DNA of 64,000 nucleotides, taken from the NCBI GenBank assembly GCA_016793165.1, contig JAEULA010000034.1, forward strand, positions 248,001-312,000, given 5' to 3'. Position numbers and translations under genes: made by a program. Below are positions 18,452 through 28,500 of this stretch, one piece after another. Position 1 is the stretch's first letter. The number at the start of each line of letters is the position of its first letter. The notes below the pieces were generated by a model. It was not told where the DNA came from, searched no databases, and saw nothing but the letters and a program-made list of their open reading frames with translations. The DNA comes from Alphaproteobacteria bacterium (GTDB taxonomy: Bacteria > Pseudomonadota > Alphaproteobacteria > CACIAM-22H2).

Positions 18452-19491
18452 TGTCCCGCCCGCTCCTGCGCGCGCTCGGAATCGTCGTCGCCGCGGCGCT
18501 GCTATGGTGCGCCGGCTGGTACGGCATCGCCGCGTACATCGAGCACCGCACGCTGGCCTGGGTCGAGCGCCAGCGCGCCGCGGGCACCGCGATGGAGGCG
18601 AAGCGGCTCGCGATCGACGGCTTCCCCTTCACGTGGCGACTCGTGGCCGAGGACTACGTCATCGGCCAGGGCGATCCGGTGGCGCAGCGCGTCTCCGGGC
18701 ACCGGCTCGAAGCGACACTCCTGCCGTGGCGGCTGCACGACATCCCGATCCGCCTGCCCGGCATGCACAGGTTCGAGCGCCAGAACGTCGGCGGCGGATT
18801 CGTCTTCGAGATCGAGGCGACGCGCCCCGAGGCGCGACTGCTGCTCACACCCGCCGGCCGGATGCGCGAGCTCGACCTCGATCTCGGTGGCCTCACGCTG
18901 CGCGTACCGAACACGGCGGCGACGCTGACCGCCGCGCGCGCGAGCATCGTGGCGCGGGAGATCGACCCGATCGATCCGAAGACCCGGGACTTCTGGAACC
19001 TCGCCGTCGCGCTCGACCAGGTCGATCCGCCGTCCGGCTGGATGGCGCCGTTCAACCGCCCGATCCGTCGTGCGGGTTTCGAGATCGGCGTGCGCGGCGA
19101 GCGCGTGCGCGCCGCCTCGCCCGCCGACGCCGTGATCGCTTGGCGCGACTCGATGGGCGTCGTCGAGTTGCGCGACCTGACGCTCGACTGGTCCCCGCTC
19201 GTGGTCACCGGCGCGGGCGCCGGTGGCCTCGACCGGCAGAACCGCCCCGAGGCGGCACTGTCGTTCCGCGTCTCGGGCTACGAGGAGCTGCTCAACGCGC
19301 TCGTGGAGTCCCGGCAGATCGGCACGCGCCAGGCGACCGGCCTCCGCATCGCGCTCGCGGCGCTGGCCAAGCCCAATCCGCAGACCAGGCGCAACGAGGT
19401 CGTGCTGCCGATCACCGCGCAGGAAGGGCAGCTGACGATCCTGGGCTTCCCGCTCCTGCCGCTGCCGCCGATCGCGCTGCCGCAGCGCTGA
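18448..19491 (+). CDS. DUF2125 secreted/anchored protein
   Basis: A 347-residue alphaproteobacterial DUF2125 protein with no established function. An N-terminal hydrophobic segment (about residues 8-31) acts as an uncleaved anchor or signal. The rest is a predicted periplasmic beta-rich domain, with the family feature GFPFTWRL near residue 56 and repeated short strands, resembling AsmA-like lipid-handling repeats. Two adjacent ATGs (18448, 18451) could both serve as start; the GAAGG lies immediately before. It overlaps DUF2817 and converges with tyrA. Confidence 0.83.
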   Translation: MMSRPLLRALGIVVAAALLWCAGWYGIAAYIEHRTLAWVERQRAAGTAMEAKRLAIDGFPFTWRLVAEDYVIGQGDPVAQRVSGHRLEATLLPWRLHDIPIRLPGMHRFERQNVGGGFVFEIEATRPEARLLLTPAGRMRELDLDLGGLTLRVPNTAATLTAARASIVAREIDPIDPKTRDFWNLAVALDQVDPPSGWMAPFNRPIRRAGFEIGVRGERVRAASPADAVIAWRDSMGVVELRDLTLDWSPLVVTGAGAGGLDRQNRPEAALSFRVSGYEELLNALVESRQIGTRQATGLRIALAALAKPNPQTRRNEVVLPITAQEGQLTILGFPLLPLPPIALPQR

Positions 19492-19504
19492 GCCGGCGCC
19501 CGCC

Positions 19505-19523
19505 TCAGGCCTGCTTGGCCTGA
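19505..19523. terminator. Hairpin over the tyrA stop codon
   Basis: TCAGGCC (19505-19511) and GGCCTGA (19517-19523) form a perfect 7-bp stem with a TGCTT loop. It covers the last codons and stop of tyrA and lies 13 bases beyond the convergent DUF2125 stop. It is a weak terminator candidate without a T-tract. Confidence 0.35.
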
Positions 19524-20395
19524 ACGATGCCGCGGCGGATCTGGCGCGAGCGCGCGAAGACCTTGTGCAGCGTGTCGCCGTCGTCGTGACGGATCGCCTT
19601 CTGCAGCAGCGCGATGTCCTCGTAGAGTCGGCCCATCATCTCGAGCACGGCGTCCTTGTTGGACAGGAACACGTCGCGCCACATCGTCGGATCCGAGCCG
19701 GCGACACGCGTGAAATCGCGGAAGCCCGACGCGGCGAACTTGATGACGTCGGCGCGCATCGTGCCCTCGAGGTCGCTGACCGTGTTGACGATCGTGTAGG
19801 CGATCAGGTGCGGCACGTGGCTGGTGATCGCCAGCACCCGATCGTGATGCGCCGGCGGCATCGTGGCGATCTCCATGCCCGCCGCGCGCCACAGCTTCGC
19901 GACGCGCTCGACCGCCCGTGCGTCGACGCCCGGCGGCGGAGTCAGGATGCACCAGCGGCCGCGAAACAGCTCGGCGAAGCCCGCCTCGGGGCCCGAGTTC
20001 TCGGTGCCGGCGATCGGGTGCCCGGGCACGAAGTGCACGCCGCGCCGCACATGCGGCGCCAACGCGTCGACGACGGCCTGCTTGACCGAGCCGACGTCGG
20101 TGAGGATCGCGCCCTTCCGAAGCTTCGGCCCGATCAGCGCGCCGAGGCCGCCGTAGCTCAGCACCGGCGTGCAAAGCATCACCAGGTCGGCGCCCGCCAC
20201 CGCGGCCGCCGGATCGGCCACCGCGCGATCCGCCAGGCCGAGCTCGAGCACCTTGTCGCGCACCGCGGCGGCGGCATCGCAGGCGACGATCTCGCGCGCG
20301 AGCCGGTCGCGACGGATCACGCGCGCCACCGAGGAGCCGATCAGCCCGAGGCCGATCAGCGTCACCCGGCCGAAAAGCGGTTGGGAGCGCGCCAC
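19505..20395 (-). CDS. tyrA: Prephenate (cyclohexadienyl) dehydrogenase
   Basis: A 296-residue NAD(P)-dependent dehydrogenase of tyrosine synthesis, converting prephenate to 4-hydroxyphenylpyruvate (or arogenate to tyrosine). The Rossmann motif GLGLIGSS (residues 14-21) is at the N-terminus. The catalytic His lies in PGHPIAGTE (about 124-132), and the conserved SHVPHL segment (about 190) follows. It lacks a fused chorismate mutase; that activity is in the upstream gene of the same strand. The TyrA start is 4 bases beyond the hisC stop, so the order chorismate mutase-hisC-tyrA is a probable operon for tyrosine and phenylalanine synthesis. Confidence 0.93.
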   Translation of the reverse strand: MARSQPLFGRVTLIGLGLIGSSVARVIRRDRLAREIVACDAAAAVRDKVLELGLADRAVADPAAAVAGADLVMLCTPVLSYGGLGALIGPKLRKGAILTDVGSVKQAVVDALAPHVRRGVHFVPGHPIAGTENSGPEAGFAELFRGRWCILTPPPGVDARAVERVAKLWRAAGMEIATMPPAHHDRVLAITSHVPHLIAYTIVNTVSDLEGTMRADVIKFAASGFRDFTRVAGSDPTMWRDVFLSNKDAVLEMMGRLYEDIALLQKAIRHDDGDTLHKVFARSRQIRRGIVQAKQA

Positions 20396-20399
20396 GACC

Positions 20400-21488
20400 T
20401 CAACCCTTCATGAAGGTCGCGAGGCTCGCCACCACCGCGCGCATCTCCGCCTCGGTGCCGATGGTGACGCGCAGGAAGTCGGGCAGGCCGTAGTTGGCGA
20501 CCGCGCGCGGAATGATCCCGTCGCGGTTGAGATGGGCGTTGGCGTCGGCCGCGCTGCGGCCGGTGCCCTGGAAGCCGACGAGCAGGAAGTTGCCGACCGA
20601 CGGCAGCGTCGTCAGGCCCAGCGCCTTGAGTTCCCCGTCGAGCCAGGGCAGCCAGGCGTCGTTGTGCGCGCGTGCGCGGTCCGTGAAGGCGAGATCCTCG
20701 AGCGCCGCCACGCCCGCGGCCTGTGCCGCCGAGGAGACGTTGAACGGGCCGCGCACGCGGTTGAGGACGTCGACGATCCCGGCCGGTCCGTAGGCCCAGC
20801 CGAGCCGCAGGCCGCCGAGCGCGAAGATCTTCGAGAAGGTACGCATCATGACGACGTTGTCGCAGGCCTCCACCAGCTCGAGGCCCGCGGAGTAGTCGTT
20901 GCGGCTCACGTATTCGGCGTAGGCGGCGTCGACCACGAGCAGCGTGTGCGGCGGCAGGCCGTCGCGCAGGCGGCGAAGCTCGGCGGCGGTGATGTAGCTG
21001 CCGGTCGGGTTGTTGGGGTTGGCGACGAAGCAGATCTTCGTGCGCGACGAGGCCTTGGCGATCAGCGCCTCGACGTCGGTGCGGTAGCCTTTCTCCGCGG
21101 CCACCACCGGCGTGGCGCCGGCCGCATGCGTCGCGATCGGGTACATGACGAAGCCGTACTGGCTGTAGAGCACCTCGTCGCCGGGGCCGGCATAGGCCTT
21201 GGTCAGCAGCGCGATCAGCTCGTCCGATCCGGCGCCGCAGACGACGCGCTCGGCGTCGAGACCGAAGCGCCGGCCGATCGCCGTGCGCAGCGCGGTGGCG
21301 CCGCCGTCGGGGTAGCGGTGCAGTTCGCCGGCCGTGCGCGCGTAGGCCTCCATCGCGCGCGGGCTCGGGCCGAGGGCACCCTCGTTCGACGACAGCTTGA
21401 TGATCTTGCTCACCCCGGACAGCGCGGACTTGCCGCCGACATAGGGCTCGATCGACAGGACGCCGGGACGCGGAACGGGATTCGACAT
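20400..21488 (-). CDS. hisC: Histidinol-phosphate/aromatic aminotransferase
   Basis: A 362-residue fold-type I PLP aminotransferase of the HisC group. Visible are the SSNEG (substrate Asn) motif, NPNNPTG (about residues 158-164), DAAYAEY with the PLP Asp/Tyr, [14 protein letters not shown] with the PLP lysine (about 222), and an RVTIGT Arg near the C-terminus. ATG 21488 was chosen because the upstream extension is Arg/Pro-rich. In this aromatic block the enzyme probably transaminates 4-hydroxyphenylpyruvate and phenylpyruvate as well as, or instead of, imidazole-acetol phosphate. The rest of the his pathway is not in the window, which favours the aromatic role. Confidence 0.9.
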   Translation of the reverse strand: MSNPVPRPGVLSIEPYVGGKSALSGVSKIIKLSSNEGALGPSPRAMEAYARTAGELHRYPDGGATALRTAIGRRFGLDAERVVCGAGSDELIALLTKAYAGPGDEVLYSQYGFVMYPIATHAAGATPVVAAEKGYRTDVEALIAKASSRTKICFVANPNNPTGSYITAAELRRLRDGLPPHTLLVVDAAYAEYVSRNDYSAGLELVEACDNVVMMRTFSKIFALGGLRLGWAYGPAGIVDVLNRVRGPFNVSSAAQAAGVAALEDLAFTDRARAHNDAWLPWLDGELKALGLTTLPSVGNFLLVGFQGTGRSAADANAHLNRDGIIPRAVANYGLPDFLRVTIGTEAEMRAVVASLATFMKG

Positions 21489-21596
21489 GGGGGGGGGCTC
21501 TCGCGGGTGTCTCGATGGGAACGGATTGCGGCGCGGACGTCGCGGCACTCTAGTCCGCGCGCCGCGCGCCGGGCGAGTCGGCGCGCCGGCGAGGGA

Positions 21597-22442
21597 TCAG
21601 CTTCGCGGCAGCTCCAGGGGGACTGCGTAGCCGCCGATCGGGCGCAGCTGCGAGCCGCTGCCGAGGGTCTCCGCCGCGACGGCCAGACGCGGATCGGTCG
21701 GCGCGACGGCCTCGAGGAACTCGACGAGCTGCAGCGAACCGGCCCCGGGATCGTCGATCGCGGCCGGAAAGCCGATCACGCGCAGCCCCGCCTTCTCGAG
21801 GCTCGTGCGCAGGCGCGCCTGGCTGATCTCGTCCCGAGTCTCGACCACCGCGAAGCCATGGTCGGCCGAGGACGCGTCGAACGGCTGGCGGCCGACGATC
21901 AGGGCCGCGCCGCTGCGCAGGTTCGCGGTGATCGGGATGCGCGAGAGGATATTGAGGGGTCGGCTCGAGCCGAGCCCGAAGCCGCGCCACCACGGCTCGT
22001 CGGGGACGTCCTCCGGCAGCGGGACGACCGCGAGGATCGCGCGCTCCTCGGCGAGCGCATTCATCGCCTGGGCGATCGAGGAAGCCTGCTGCAGCGTCGT
22101 CAGCGCGCCGAAATGGTCGCGCGCGAGGTCGAGCGCGGCGCCGCCGGCGGCGCCCGCCGCCACCGCGACGGTGAACGGGCCCTGGAGCCGGCTCGAGGCG
22201 GACATGATCTCGCGCCAGAGCTGCACGATGACGAGATGCGGGAGCCGCCCGCGATGGCGCGCGACGAGACGGCGCAGCACGTCCGCCTCGCGGCCGGCGC
22301 GAAAGGTCGGTCCGCCCGGGCCCTTGCTGGCGCGGACGGCGAGCGAGATCTCGGATCGCGCGATCAGCGCGTCGTGGATGCTGTCGTCGAGCGCGTCGAT
22401 CTCGCGGCGCAGTTCGTCGAGGGACTTGGACGGTTCGGTCAT
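21597..22442 (-). CDS. Chorismate mutase with degenerate prephenate-dehydratase-like C-terminus
   Basis: A 281-residue protein. Residues 8-85 form an AroQ-type helical chorismate mutase ([20 protein letters not shown], then [13 protein letters not shown]) that converts chorismate to prephenate. The remaining about 195 residues align by pattern with a prephenate dehydratase lobe (FG followed by about 30 residues and [10 protein letters not shown], where active enzymes have VVPIENS) and an ACT-like end. The Thr-Arg-Phe catalytic triplet is not visible (LSRIPI instead). It is first in the chorismate mutase-hisC-tyrA operon, with a 108-base gap to hisC. The promoter must lie in the 135-base gap to divergent metX. 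The mutase assignment is strong; the C-terminal reading is inference. Confidence 0.87.
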   Translation of the reverse strand: MTEPSKSLDELRREIDALDDSIHDALIARSEISLAVRASKGPGGPTFRAGREADVLRRLVARHRGRLPHLVIVQLWREIMSASSRLQGPFTVAVAAGAAGGAALDLARDHFGALTTLQQASSIAQAMNALAEERAILAVVPLPEDVPDEPWWRGFGLGSSRPLNILSRIPITANLRSGAALIVGRQPFDASSADHGFAVVETRDEISQARLRTSLEKAGLRVIGFPAAIDDPGAGSLQLVEFLEAVAPTDPRLAVAAETLGSGSQLRPIGGYAVPLELPRS

Positions 22443-22577
22443 CGTGTGTCACGCGGCATGGTGTGTTCGAGATATCCGCTGCGCTCCGCGAAATCAAATG
22501 GCGGCCTTGAACCTCGGGGGTCGGGATGCAATCTTCCCGGCCCCCCTCGCCCCTCGCGCCGGTCCAGCTGCACGCGC

Positions 22578-23753
22578 ATGACGCTTTCGACGACGACATT
22601 GTCGACCGCGGCGCCGCCGCCGCCGATCCTGCCCGGCAAGCGCCTGCTGATCCCGGCGGACGCCCCCCTGAAGCTCGACAGCGGCGCCACGCTGGGCCCG
22701 GTGACGATCGCCTACCAGACCTACGGCACCCTGAATGCGGCGCGCAGCAACGCCGTGCTCGTCTGCCATGCCCTGACGGGCGACCAGTTCGTGGCCGAGG
22801 AGCACCCGATCACGCGCAAGCCAGGGTGGTGGGAGACGCTCGTCGGGCCAGGCCGCGTGCTCGACACCGGCCGGTACTTCGTCATCAGCGCCAACGTCGT
22901 CGGCGGCTGCATGGGCACCACCGGGCCGAAGGAGATCGATCCGTCGACCGGCCGGCCCTACGGCCTGAACTTCCCGGTGATCACGGTCGGGGACATGGTG
23001 CGCGCGCAGAAGCGCCTGGTCGACGCGCTCGGCATCGAGCAGCTGTTCTGCGTCGTCGGCGGCTCGATGGGCGGGATGCAGGTCCTGCAATGGGCCGCCG
23101 CGTACCCCGAGGCCGTGTACGCGGCGATCCCGATCGCCACCGCCGCGCGCCATTCGGCGCAGAACATCGCGTTCCACGAGGTCGGCCGTCAGGCGATCAT
23201 GGCCGATCCCGACTGGCGCGGTGGCGACTATCAGGCGCACGGGACCCGGCCGCATCGCGGCCTCGCGGTGGCGCGCATGGCGGCGCACATCACCTACCTC
23301 TCGGAGACGGCGCTGCATCGCAAGTTCGGGCGCAACCTCCAGGACCGCGACGCGCTGAGCTACGGTTTCGGCGCGGATTTCCAGGTGGAAAGCTACCTGC
23401 GCCACCAGGGCTCGACCTTCGTCGACCGCTTCGACGCCAACTCGTACCTCTACATCACCCGCGCGATGGACTATTTCGACCTCGCCCGCGACTTCGGCGG
23501 ACAGCTCGCCGACGCGTTCCGCGGGACGCGCACCCGCTTCTGCGTCGTCAGCTTCACCTCGGACTGGCTGTTCCCGACCGCGGAGAGCCGCTCGCTGGTG
23601 CACGCCCTCAATGCCGCGGCCGCAAATGTCAGCTTCGTCGAGATCCCGACGGACAAGGGCCACGACGCCTTCCTGCTCGACGAGCCCGAGCTGTTCGCCG
23701 TCCTCGGCGGCTTCGTCGAGGGCTGTGCCGAGCGGCGCGGACTCAAGAGCTGA
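22578..23753 (+). CDS. metX: Homoserine O-acetyltransferase
   Basis: A 391-residue alpha/beta-hydrolase-fold acyltransferase that activates homoserine with acetyl-CoA (some MetX enzymes use succinyl-CoA) for methionine synthesis. The nucleophile elbow is GGSMGGMQ (about residues 160-167), the catalytic Asp lies in SDWLFPT (about 330) and the His in KGHDAFL (about 360). YQTYGTLN and the [12 protein letters not shown] loop are family signatures. The start ATG 22578 is the first in the proper protein; the frame extends upstream but is antisense shadow of the chorismate mutase gene. metW follows after 17 bases. Confidence 0.95.
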   Translation: MTLSTTTLSTAAPPPPILPGKRLLIPADAPLKLDSGATLGPVTIAYQTYGTLNAARSNAVLVCHALTGDQFVAEEHPITRKPGWWETLVGPGRVLDTGRYFVISANVVGGCMGTTGPKEIDPSTGRPYGLNFPVITVGDMVRAQKRLVDALGIEQLFCVVGGSMGGMQVLQWAAAYPEAVYAAIPIATAARHSAQNIAFHEVGRQAIMADPDWRGGDYQAHGTRPHRGLAVARMAAHITYLSETALHRKFGRNLQDRDALSYGFGADFQVESYLRHQGSTFVDRFDANSYLYITRAMDYFDLARDFGGQLADAFRGTRTRFCVVSFTSDWLFPTAESRSLVHALNAAAANVSFVEIPTDKGHDAFLLDEPELFAVLGGFVEGCAERRGLKS

Positions 23754-23770
23754 GGGCCGGTCCACCCGCG

Positions 23771-24418
23771 ATGGCGAGCCAGATCCAGCCCGTCGGCGCG
23801 CATCCGCGCGCCAATATCCGCGTCGACCTCAAGGCGATCGCCGACATGATCCCCGCCAACGCGCGGGTCCTGGACATCGGCTGCGGCGACGGCGCGCTGC
23901 TCGACTACCTGACGCATTTCCGCCAAGCCGACGCGCGCGGCATGGAGATCAGCCAAGCGGGCGTCAATGCCTGCGTCGCCCAGGGCCTGTCGGTGATCCA
24001 AGGCGACGCCGACACCGACCTCAAGGACTACCCGTCCGACGCCTTCGACTTCGCGATCCTGTCGCAGACGCTGCAGGCGACCTACGATCCCAAGGAGGTG
24101 CTCAAGCAGCTGGTGCGCATCGGGCGCCGGGCGATCGTCAGCTTCCCCAATTTCGGCGCCTGGCACGTCCGCCTCAAGCTGCTGGTTTCCGGCAAGATGC
24201 CGGTGACCGACTCCTACGATGTCGCCTGGTACGAGACGCCGAACATCCATCTCTGCACGATCGACGACTTCGTCGAGCTCTGCGAGGACGTCGGCATCGA
24301 GATCGAGCAGGGCATGGTACTCGACGCCAAGGGCCGGCCGAGGGCGCTGCGCGCGCCGGGTTTCCTCGCCAACCTGCTCGGCGAGCAGGGTCTCTTCGTC
24401 CTCAAGCAGCGCCGCTGA
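23771..24418 (+). CDS. metW: MetW methionine-biosynthesis protein
   Basis: A 215-residue SAM-methyltransferase-like protein that is nearly always encoded next to metX and supports homoserine acylation. The SAM-binding motif VLDIGCGDG (about residues 36-44), then LSQTLQ in place of the usual acidic motif, and SFPNFGAWHVR are the expected MetW features. In recent work MetW forms a complex with MetX that is needed for activity. It shares an operon with metX and overlaps the end of the convergent FkbM gene by 17 bases, so transcripts meet tail to tail with no room for a terminator. Confidence 0.94.
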   Translation: MASQIQPVGAHPRANIRVDLKAIADMIPANARVLDIGCGDGALLDYLTHFRQADARGMEISQAGVNACVAQGLSVIQGDADTDLKDYPSDAFDFAILSQTLQATYDPKEVLKQLVRIGRRAIVSFPNFGAWHVRLKLLVSGKMPVTDSYDVAWYETPNIHLCTIDDFVELCEDVGIEIEQGMVLDAKGRPRALRAPGFLANLLGEQGLFVLKQRR

Positions 24419-25856
24419 CGCCGCCCCAGTAGCCTGGGTTGCGGTTGTCGGGTCCGTCCCGAACGAGCAGCGGATGGGCCCGCGGCGCCGACGCGAGCTT
24501 CCGGAACATCATGCCCAGCTGATGGCGCCGCTCGAACTCCGGCGCCTCGCGGCCGAACTTGCGCAGCAGATCGCGCGGGTGGCCTTGCGGCATCGTCGGA
24601 TCGACGAACAGGTCGCTGAAGCTCTTCCAGCGCCACAGCGATTCGAGCGCCATCGCATTGATCCATGCTCCTGGCCCGTCGGCCGGGCTCCAGGCCTCGT
24701 AGGCCGCGAGAGCGGGCACGAAGGGCTCGTCGATCGCGATCCGGTCGCCGCGCAGGACCGCGTCCACGAGCCATCGCGCGTGCGCGACCGCGCGCTCGCG
24801 ACGGCCCCAGGCATACGCCACGCGCGCGGCCGTCATGACGCGCGGCAGGCTCCGTCGCGCGGCGACCGCCGCCTCGGCGGCGGCGAAGGCGGCGCTCAGG
24901 GCCCCGACCCGTTCATCGGCATCGGCTCCAGGACGACGGCTCGCGGCGTAGTATCCGAGCGCCGCCGCGTGCGCGTCGTCCATGTCCAGGCCCAGCGCGA
25001 GCTCGCGCATGCGACGCGATGCGGGCGCGAGGGCCGGCGGCGCGGCGACCAGGGCCGCGATCTCGTCGCGATCGGCCGGCCGCGGCGTGCGTGACGCGCC
25101 GGCCAGCAGCCCGTCGGCCGCGAGCCGAGCCGCTCGATCGGGCTTGCAGGCGAACAGGTTCAACCGGAACGCGTAGGACTGCGCCTCGTCGGGCATCAGC
25201 GCGCCCGGCTCCACGACCAGCCGATAGATCCCGTAGCCGAGCGCGCGCAGGCGATCCGCGGCGGCCATCGTCACGCCCTGAGGGCTGGTGATCTCGAACA
25301 TCACCAGCGGGCTCTGGTCGCGGAAGAACGCCTCGCCGCCCGCGACGACCGCCGCCTCTGAGCCCTCGACGTCGAGCTTCACGAATTCGATCGCCGGGAG
25401 CGCCGCGGCGGCCGCGAAGTCGTCAAGCCGCGAGACCATGATCCGCGGCCCGTCGCCTTCCGGCGCGATCGCGTTCAGCTCCGAGTCGCCGTCGCTGACG
25501 AGGACGGCCTCGCCGGTGCGGTCGCCCAGCGCGATCGGGACGACCTCGATCCCGGTGAAGCCGTTCAGCGCGGCGCTCTGCCGCAGCATCCCGCCGGCTT
25601 CGGGCGTCGGCTCGAATGCCCAGATCCGGGCGTCGCCGCCCGCCGCGCGCGCGGCGGCCAGGCTGTAGATGCCGATGTTCGAGCCGATATCGAGCATCCG
25701 CAGCGACGGCCGGGCCAGCCGGCGCACGAGCGCGAGCTCGTCCTCGAACCAGTCCTCCTGCTCGAGCAGCACGTAGGTCGAGATGCGCTCGATGTTGTCG
25801 GCGGTCACGATCGACGTGCCGTCGCGCAGCGTGAGGGTCAGCGTCGGGCCGGTCAT
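24402..25856 (-). CDS. FkbM-family methyltransferase with long C-terminal extension
   Basis: A 484-residue protein. The FkbM methyltransferase domain occupies about residues 50-235, with the SAM motif LDIGSNIGI (55-63), the acidic FEP (81-83), and FVKLDVEGSE (158-167) that is the family signature. The last about 250 residues are Ala/Arg-rich and helical with no recognised domain; they resemble the C-terminal tails seen on methyltransferases in glycan biosynthesis. FkbM proteins usually methylate sugar or lipid hydroxyls. The start overlaps the stop of the upstream methyltransferase gene by 4 bases, so both are translated together. Confidence 0.83.
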   Translation of the reverse strand: MTGPTLTLTLRDGTSIVTADNIERISTYVLLEQEDWFEDELALVRRLARPSLRMLDIGSNIGIYSLAAARAAGGDARIWAFEPTPEAGGMLRQSAALNGFTGIEVVPIALGDRTGEAVLVSDGDSELNAIAPEGDGPRIMVSRLDDFAAAAALPAIEFVKLDVEGSEAAVVAGGEAFFRDQSPLVMFEITSPQGVTMAAADRLRALGYGIYRLVVEPGALMPDEAQSYAFRLNLFACKPDRAARLAADGLLAGASRTPRPADRDEIAALVAAPPALAPASRRMRELALGLDMDDAHAAALGYYAASRRPGADADERVGALSAAFAAAEAAVAARRSLPRVMTAARVAYAWGRRERAVAHARWLVDAVLRGDRIAIDEPFVPALAAYEAWSPADGPGAWINAMALESLWRWKSFSDLFVDPTMPQGHPRDLLRKFGREAPEFERRHQLGMMFRKLASAPRAHPLLVRDGPDNRNPGYWGGVSGAA

Positions 25857-26590
25857 GTCGAGCTCCCGCGCCGCCAGCCGCGCACGAGGACCGGGCGACG
25901 CAGCGGCACGGCCTGGCGCGCCCGCACGCCGGTCGGCGCGTAGAGGGTCTTGGTCGCCTCGACCAGCACGACGCCGGCGAAGCGCTCGAACCAGCGGCTG
26001 CCGACGCGCTCCCACGCGTTCGCCGAGCTCAGCAGCAGGCGCGACTGTGACGGCAGCATGAACACGGCGGGCGCCGTCGCCGTCGGCGTGAACAGGTTCT
26101 CGCGCAGCAGACGCGACAGCTGGCTCGCCGAATAGGGCTGCCCGTGCCCGAACGGGGTCCGGTCGACCCGCGCCCAGATGCCGCGCCGATTCGGGACGAC
26201 GAATATCGCCCGCCCCGATCCGGCCAGGACCCGCCAGATCTCCCTCAGCAGCGGTCGCAGCTGCTCGGCGTGCTCGAGGGCGTGGATGACGACCATCCGG
26301 TCGACGCACAGGTCCGGCAGCGGCAGGGCCGCCTCGTCGACCAGGGTGGCGACGTTCGGGCCTTCGGGCGGCCAGTGCAGCACGCCCTGGCCCGCCGGCA
26401 TCAGCGCAAGAACGCGGTCGGCCTCCGCGAGAAACGGCCGCAGATAAGGCACCGCGTAGCCGATCCCGGCCACGCGCTGGCCGCGCAGATCCGGCCAGAG
26501 CCCGCGGATGCGCGATCGGATCGCGCGCCGGGCGAACTGCCCGAGCGGGGTCCCGTAGAAGTCGCGCAGGTCGACGACGTCGGTTGCCAT
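25853..26590 (-). CDS. Class I SAM-dependent methyltransferase (gloB-associated type)
   Basis: A 245-residue methyltransferase-like protein. The SAM-binding glycine motif is replaced by VAGIGYAVPYL (about residues 40-50), which lacks the classic GxGxG, but the later motif RMVVIHALEHAEQL (about 100-113), containing the E-H-A of SAM methyltransferases, and FVVPNRRGIWARVD are clear. Similar proteins encoded next to gloB are common in alphaproteobacteria; here gloB is 1.9 kb away beyond the antiporter. Start at ATG 26590; ATG 26611 is an alternative. The binding motif suggests altered SAM binding or a different substrate. Function unknown. Confidence 0.76.
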   Translation of the reverse strand: MATDVVDLRDFYGTPLGQFARRAIRSRIRGLWPDLRGQRVAGIGYAVPYLRPFLAEADRVLALMPAGQGVLHWPPEGPNVATLVDEAALPLPDLCVDRMVVIHALEHAEQLRPLLREIWRVLAGSGRAIFVVPNRRGIWARVDRTPFGHGQPYSASQLSRLLRENLFTPTATAPAVFMLPSQSRLLLSSANAWERVGSRWFERFAGVVLVEATKTLYAPTGVRARQAVPLRRPVLVRGWRRGSST

Positions 26591-26689
26591 TGTGGGCGGA
26601 AATCCTAGCATGCGCCCGCCCGCGGCCGCCGGCCGAAAGCCCTCAACGCTTGCCCGACCCGTCCCCCATCGGGCAAAACCGGAGCCGCC

Positions 26690-28483
26690 GTGGAACTCAT
26701 CAATCAGGTCATCTTCCAGGTCATCTTCGTCGGGGCGCTGCTGGTCGCGGTCAGCATCCTCCTTGGGATGGTCTCCTCGCGCGTCGGCGCGCCGCTGCTG
26801 CTCGTCTTTCTGGGCCTCGGCATGCTCGCCGGCGCGGACGGCCCCGGCGGGATCGAGTTCGACGACTTCCGCACCACCTATCTCTTCGGCTCGATCGCGC
26901 TCGCCATCATCCTGTTCGACGGCGGGCTGCGCACGCCGCGCACGGCATTCAACGTCGCGATGTGGCCCGCGCTCAGCCTCGCAACCTTCGGCGTCCTCGT
27001 CACCGCCGGCCTCGCCGGCGCGGTCGCGAGCTGGGTCCTCGGCATCGGCATGCTGCCCGGGCTGCTCGTCGGCGCGACGATCGCCTCGACCGACGCGGCG
27101 GCCGTCTTCCTGCTGCTGCACGCCCGCGGGACCGAGCTGTCGAAGCGCGTGAGCGCCTCGCTCGAGCTCGAGTCGGGCATGAACGACCCGATGGCCATCT
27201 TCCTCACGGTCGCCTGCATCGAGCTCATCACCCACGGCGCCGCCGACATGGCGCCGACGCACATCGTGATGATGTTCCTGATCCAGATGATCGGCGGCGC
27301 CGCGATCGGTATCGGCGGCGGCTATTTCCTGCTCTGGCTCGTCAATCGCATCGAGATCGCCGCGGGCCTCTATCCGATCCTCGCGGCGGCGATCGCGCTC
27401 ACCGTCTTCGCGGGCGCGCAGCTCGTCGAGGCCTCGGGCTTCCTCGCCGTCTACCTGACCGGCCTCGTGCTGGGGAACAACCGGCACCGTGCGCAGCAGG
27501 TCATCAGCCGCTTCCACGACGGGCTCGCCTGGCTCTCGCAGATCTCGATGTTCCTGCTGCTCGGCCTGCTCGTGACGCCCTCGCAGCTTCTCAACAACTG
27601 GTCGGGCGAGATCGTCGTCGCCCTGGCCCTGATCTTCCTCGCACGCCCGGTCGCAGTGTTCATCGGCCTGGCGCCGTTCCGATTCAGCTGGCGCGAGCGG
27701 ACCTTCATCGCCTGGGTCGGGCTGCGCGGCGCCGTGCCGATCTTCCTCGCCTCGATCCCGGTCATCGCGGGCGTGCCCAACGGCATGATGTTCTTCAACG
27801 TCGCTTTCGTGGTGGTCATCACCTCGCTGCTGATCCAGGGCTGGACGGTGTCGCCGGCGGCGCGGTTCCTCGGCCTCGAGCTTCCGCCCACGCCGGAGCC
27901 CGCCGATCGCCAGGGCATCGACCTGCCGCTCTCCGCCGATCGCGAGGCGGCGAGCTGGCGCGTCGCCGAGCGCAGCCCGGCGACCGACATGCGCTTCAGC
28001 GACCTGACGCTGCCGCGACGCACGCGCATCATCGCGGTCATCCGGGGCGGCACGGTGATGAACCGCGAGACCCTCGATCGGCTCGAGGTCGACGACTACA
28101 TCATCGCGCTCGCGCCCCCCCAGCACGTGATCACCCTCGATCGGCTGTTCTCGACGCCGCTCGAGATGCGCCGGCGGCCCGCCGCGGAGCTCGGCGAGTT
28201 CGTCTTCCACGGCGAGGTCGAGCTCGGCCGGCTGTGCTCGCTCTACGGCATTCCCTTCGAGCCGCTGATGCACAACGAGACGCTCGACCAGTTCATGCGG
28301 ATGCGCCTCGGCGGCAGCGCGGTGGTCGGCGACCGCATCGCGATCGGTCCGGTCGAGCTCATCGTGCGCGATGTCGAGAAGGGCCACGTCGTCCGCGTCG
28401 GACTCGAAGTCGAGCCGGCCGAGGAGCGCCTGCCGGCGCTGCGCCTGCTGCGCCGCTTCACCGGCCTGTTCCGCGGCTCCTGA
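26690..28483 (+). CDS. Potassium/proton antiporter, NhaP2/CvrA type
   Basis: A 597-residue inner-membrane cation:proton antiporter (CPA1). About 12 transmembrane helices cover residues 1-390, with the acidic core FDGGLRT (about residue 80), ASTDAAAVF (about 130-138, containing the conserved Asp) and ESGMNDP (about 161-167), all typical of NhaP2. The cytoplasmic C-terminus (about 400-590) holds TrkA-C and CorC/HlyC-like regulatory domains. GTG 26690 is the start, supported by GGAG 5 bases upstream. It probably exports K+ during alkaline or osmotic stress. It diverges from the methyltransferase over 99 bases. Confidence 0.92.
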   Translation: MELINQVIFQVIFVGALLVAVSILLGMVSSRVGAPLLLVFLGLGMLAGADGPGGIEFDDFRTTYLFGSIALAIILFDGGLRTPRTAFNVAMWPALSLATFGVLVTAGLAGAVASWVLGIGMLPGLLVGATIASTDAAAVFLLLHARGTELSKRVSASLELESGMNDPMAIFLTVACIELITHGAADMAPTHIVMMFLIQMIGGAAIGIGGGYFLLWLVNRIEIAAGLYPILAAAIALTVFAGAQLVEASGFLAVYLTGLVLGNNRHRAQQVISRFHDGLAWLSQISMFLLLGLLVTPSQLLNNWSGEIVVALALIFLARPVAVFIGLAPFRFSWRERTFIAWVGLRGAVPIFLASIPVIAGVPNGMMFFNVAFVVVITSLLIQGWTVSPAARFLGLELPPTPEPADRQGIDLPLSADREAASWRVAERSPATDMRFSDLTLPRRTRIIAVIRGGTVMNRETLDRLEVDDYIIALAPPQHVITLDRLFSTPLEMRRRPAAELGEFVFHGEVELGRLCSLYGIPFEPLMHNETLDQFMRMRLGGSAVVGDRIAIGPVELIVRDVEKGHVVRVGLEVEPAEERLPALRLLRRFTGLFRGS

Positions 28484-28500
28484 CCGCGCCCGAGTCCGCC

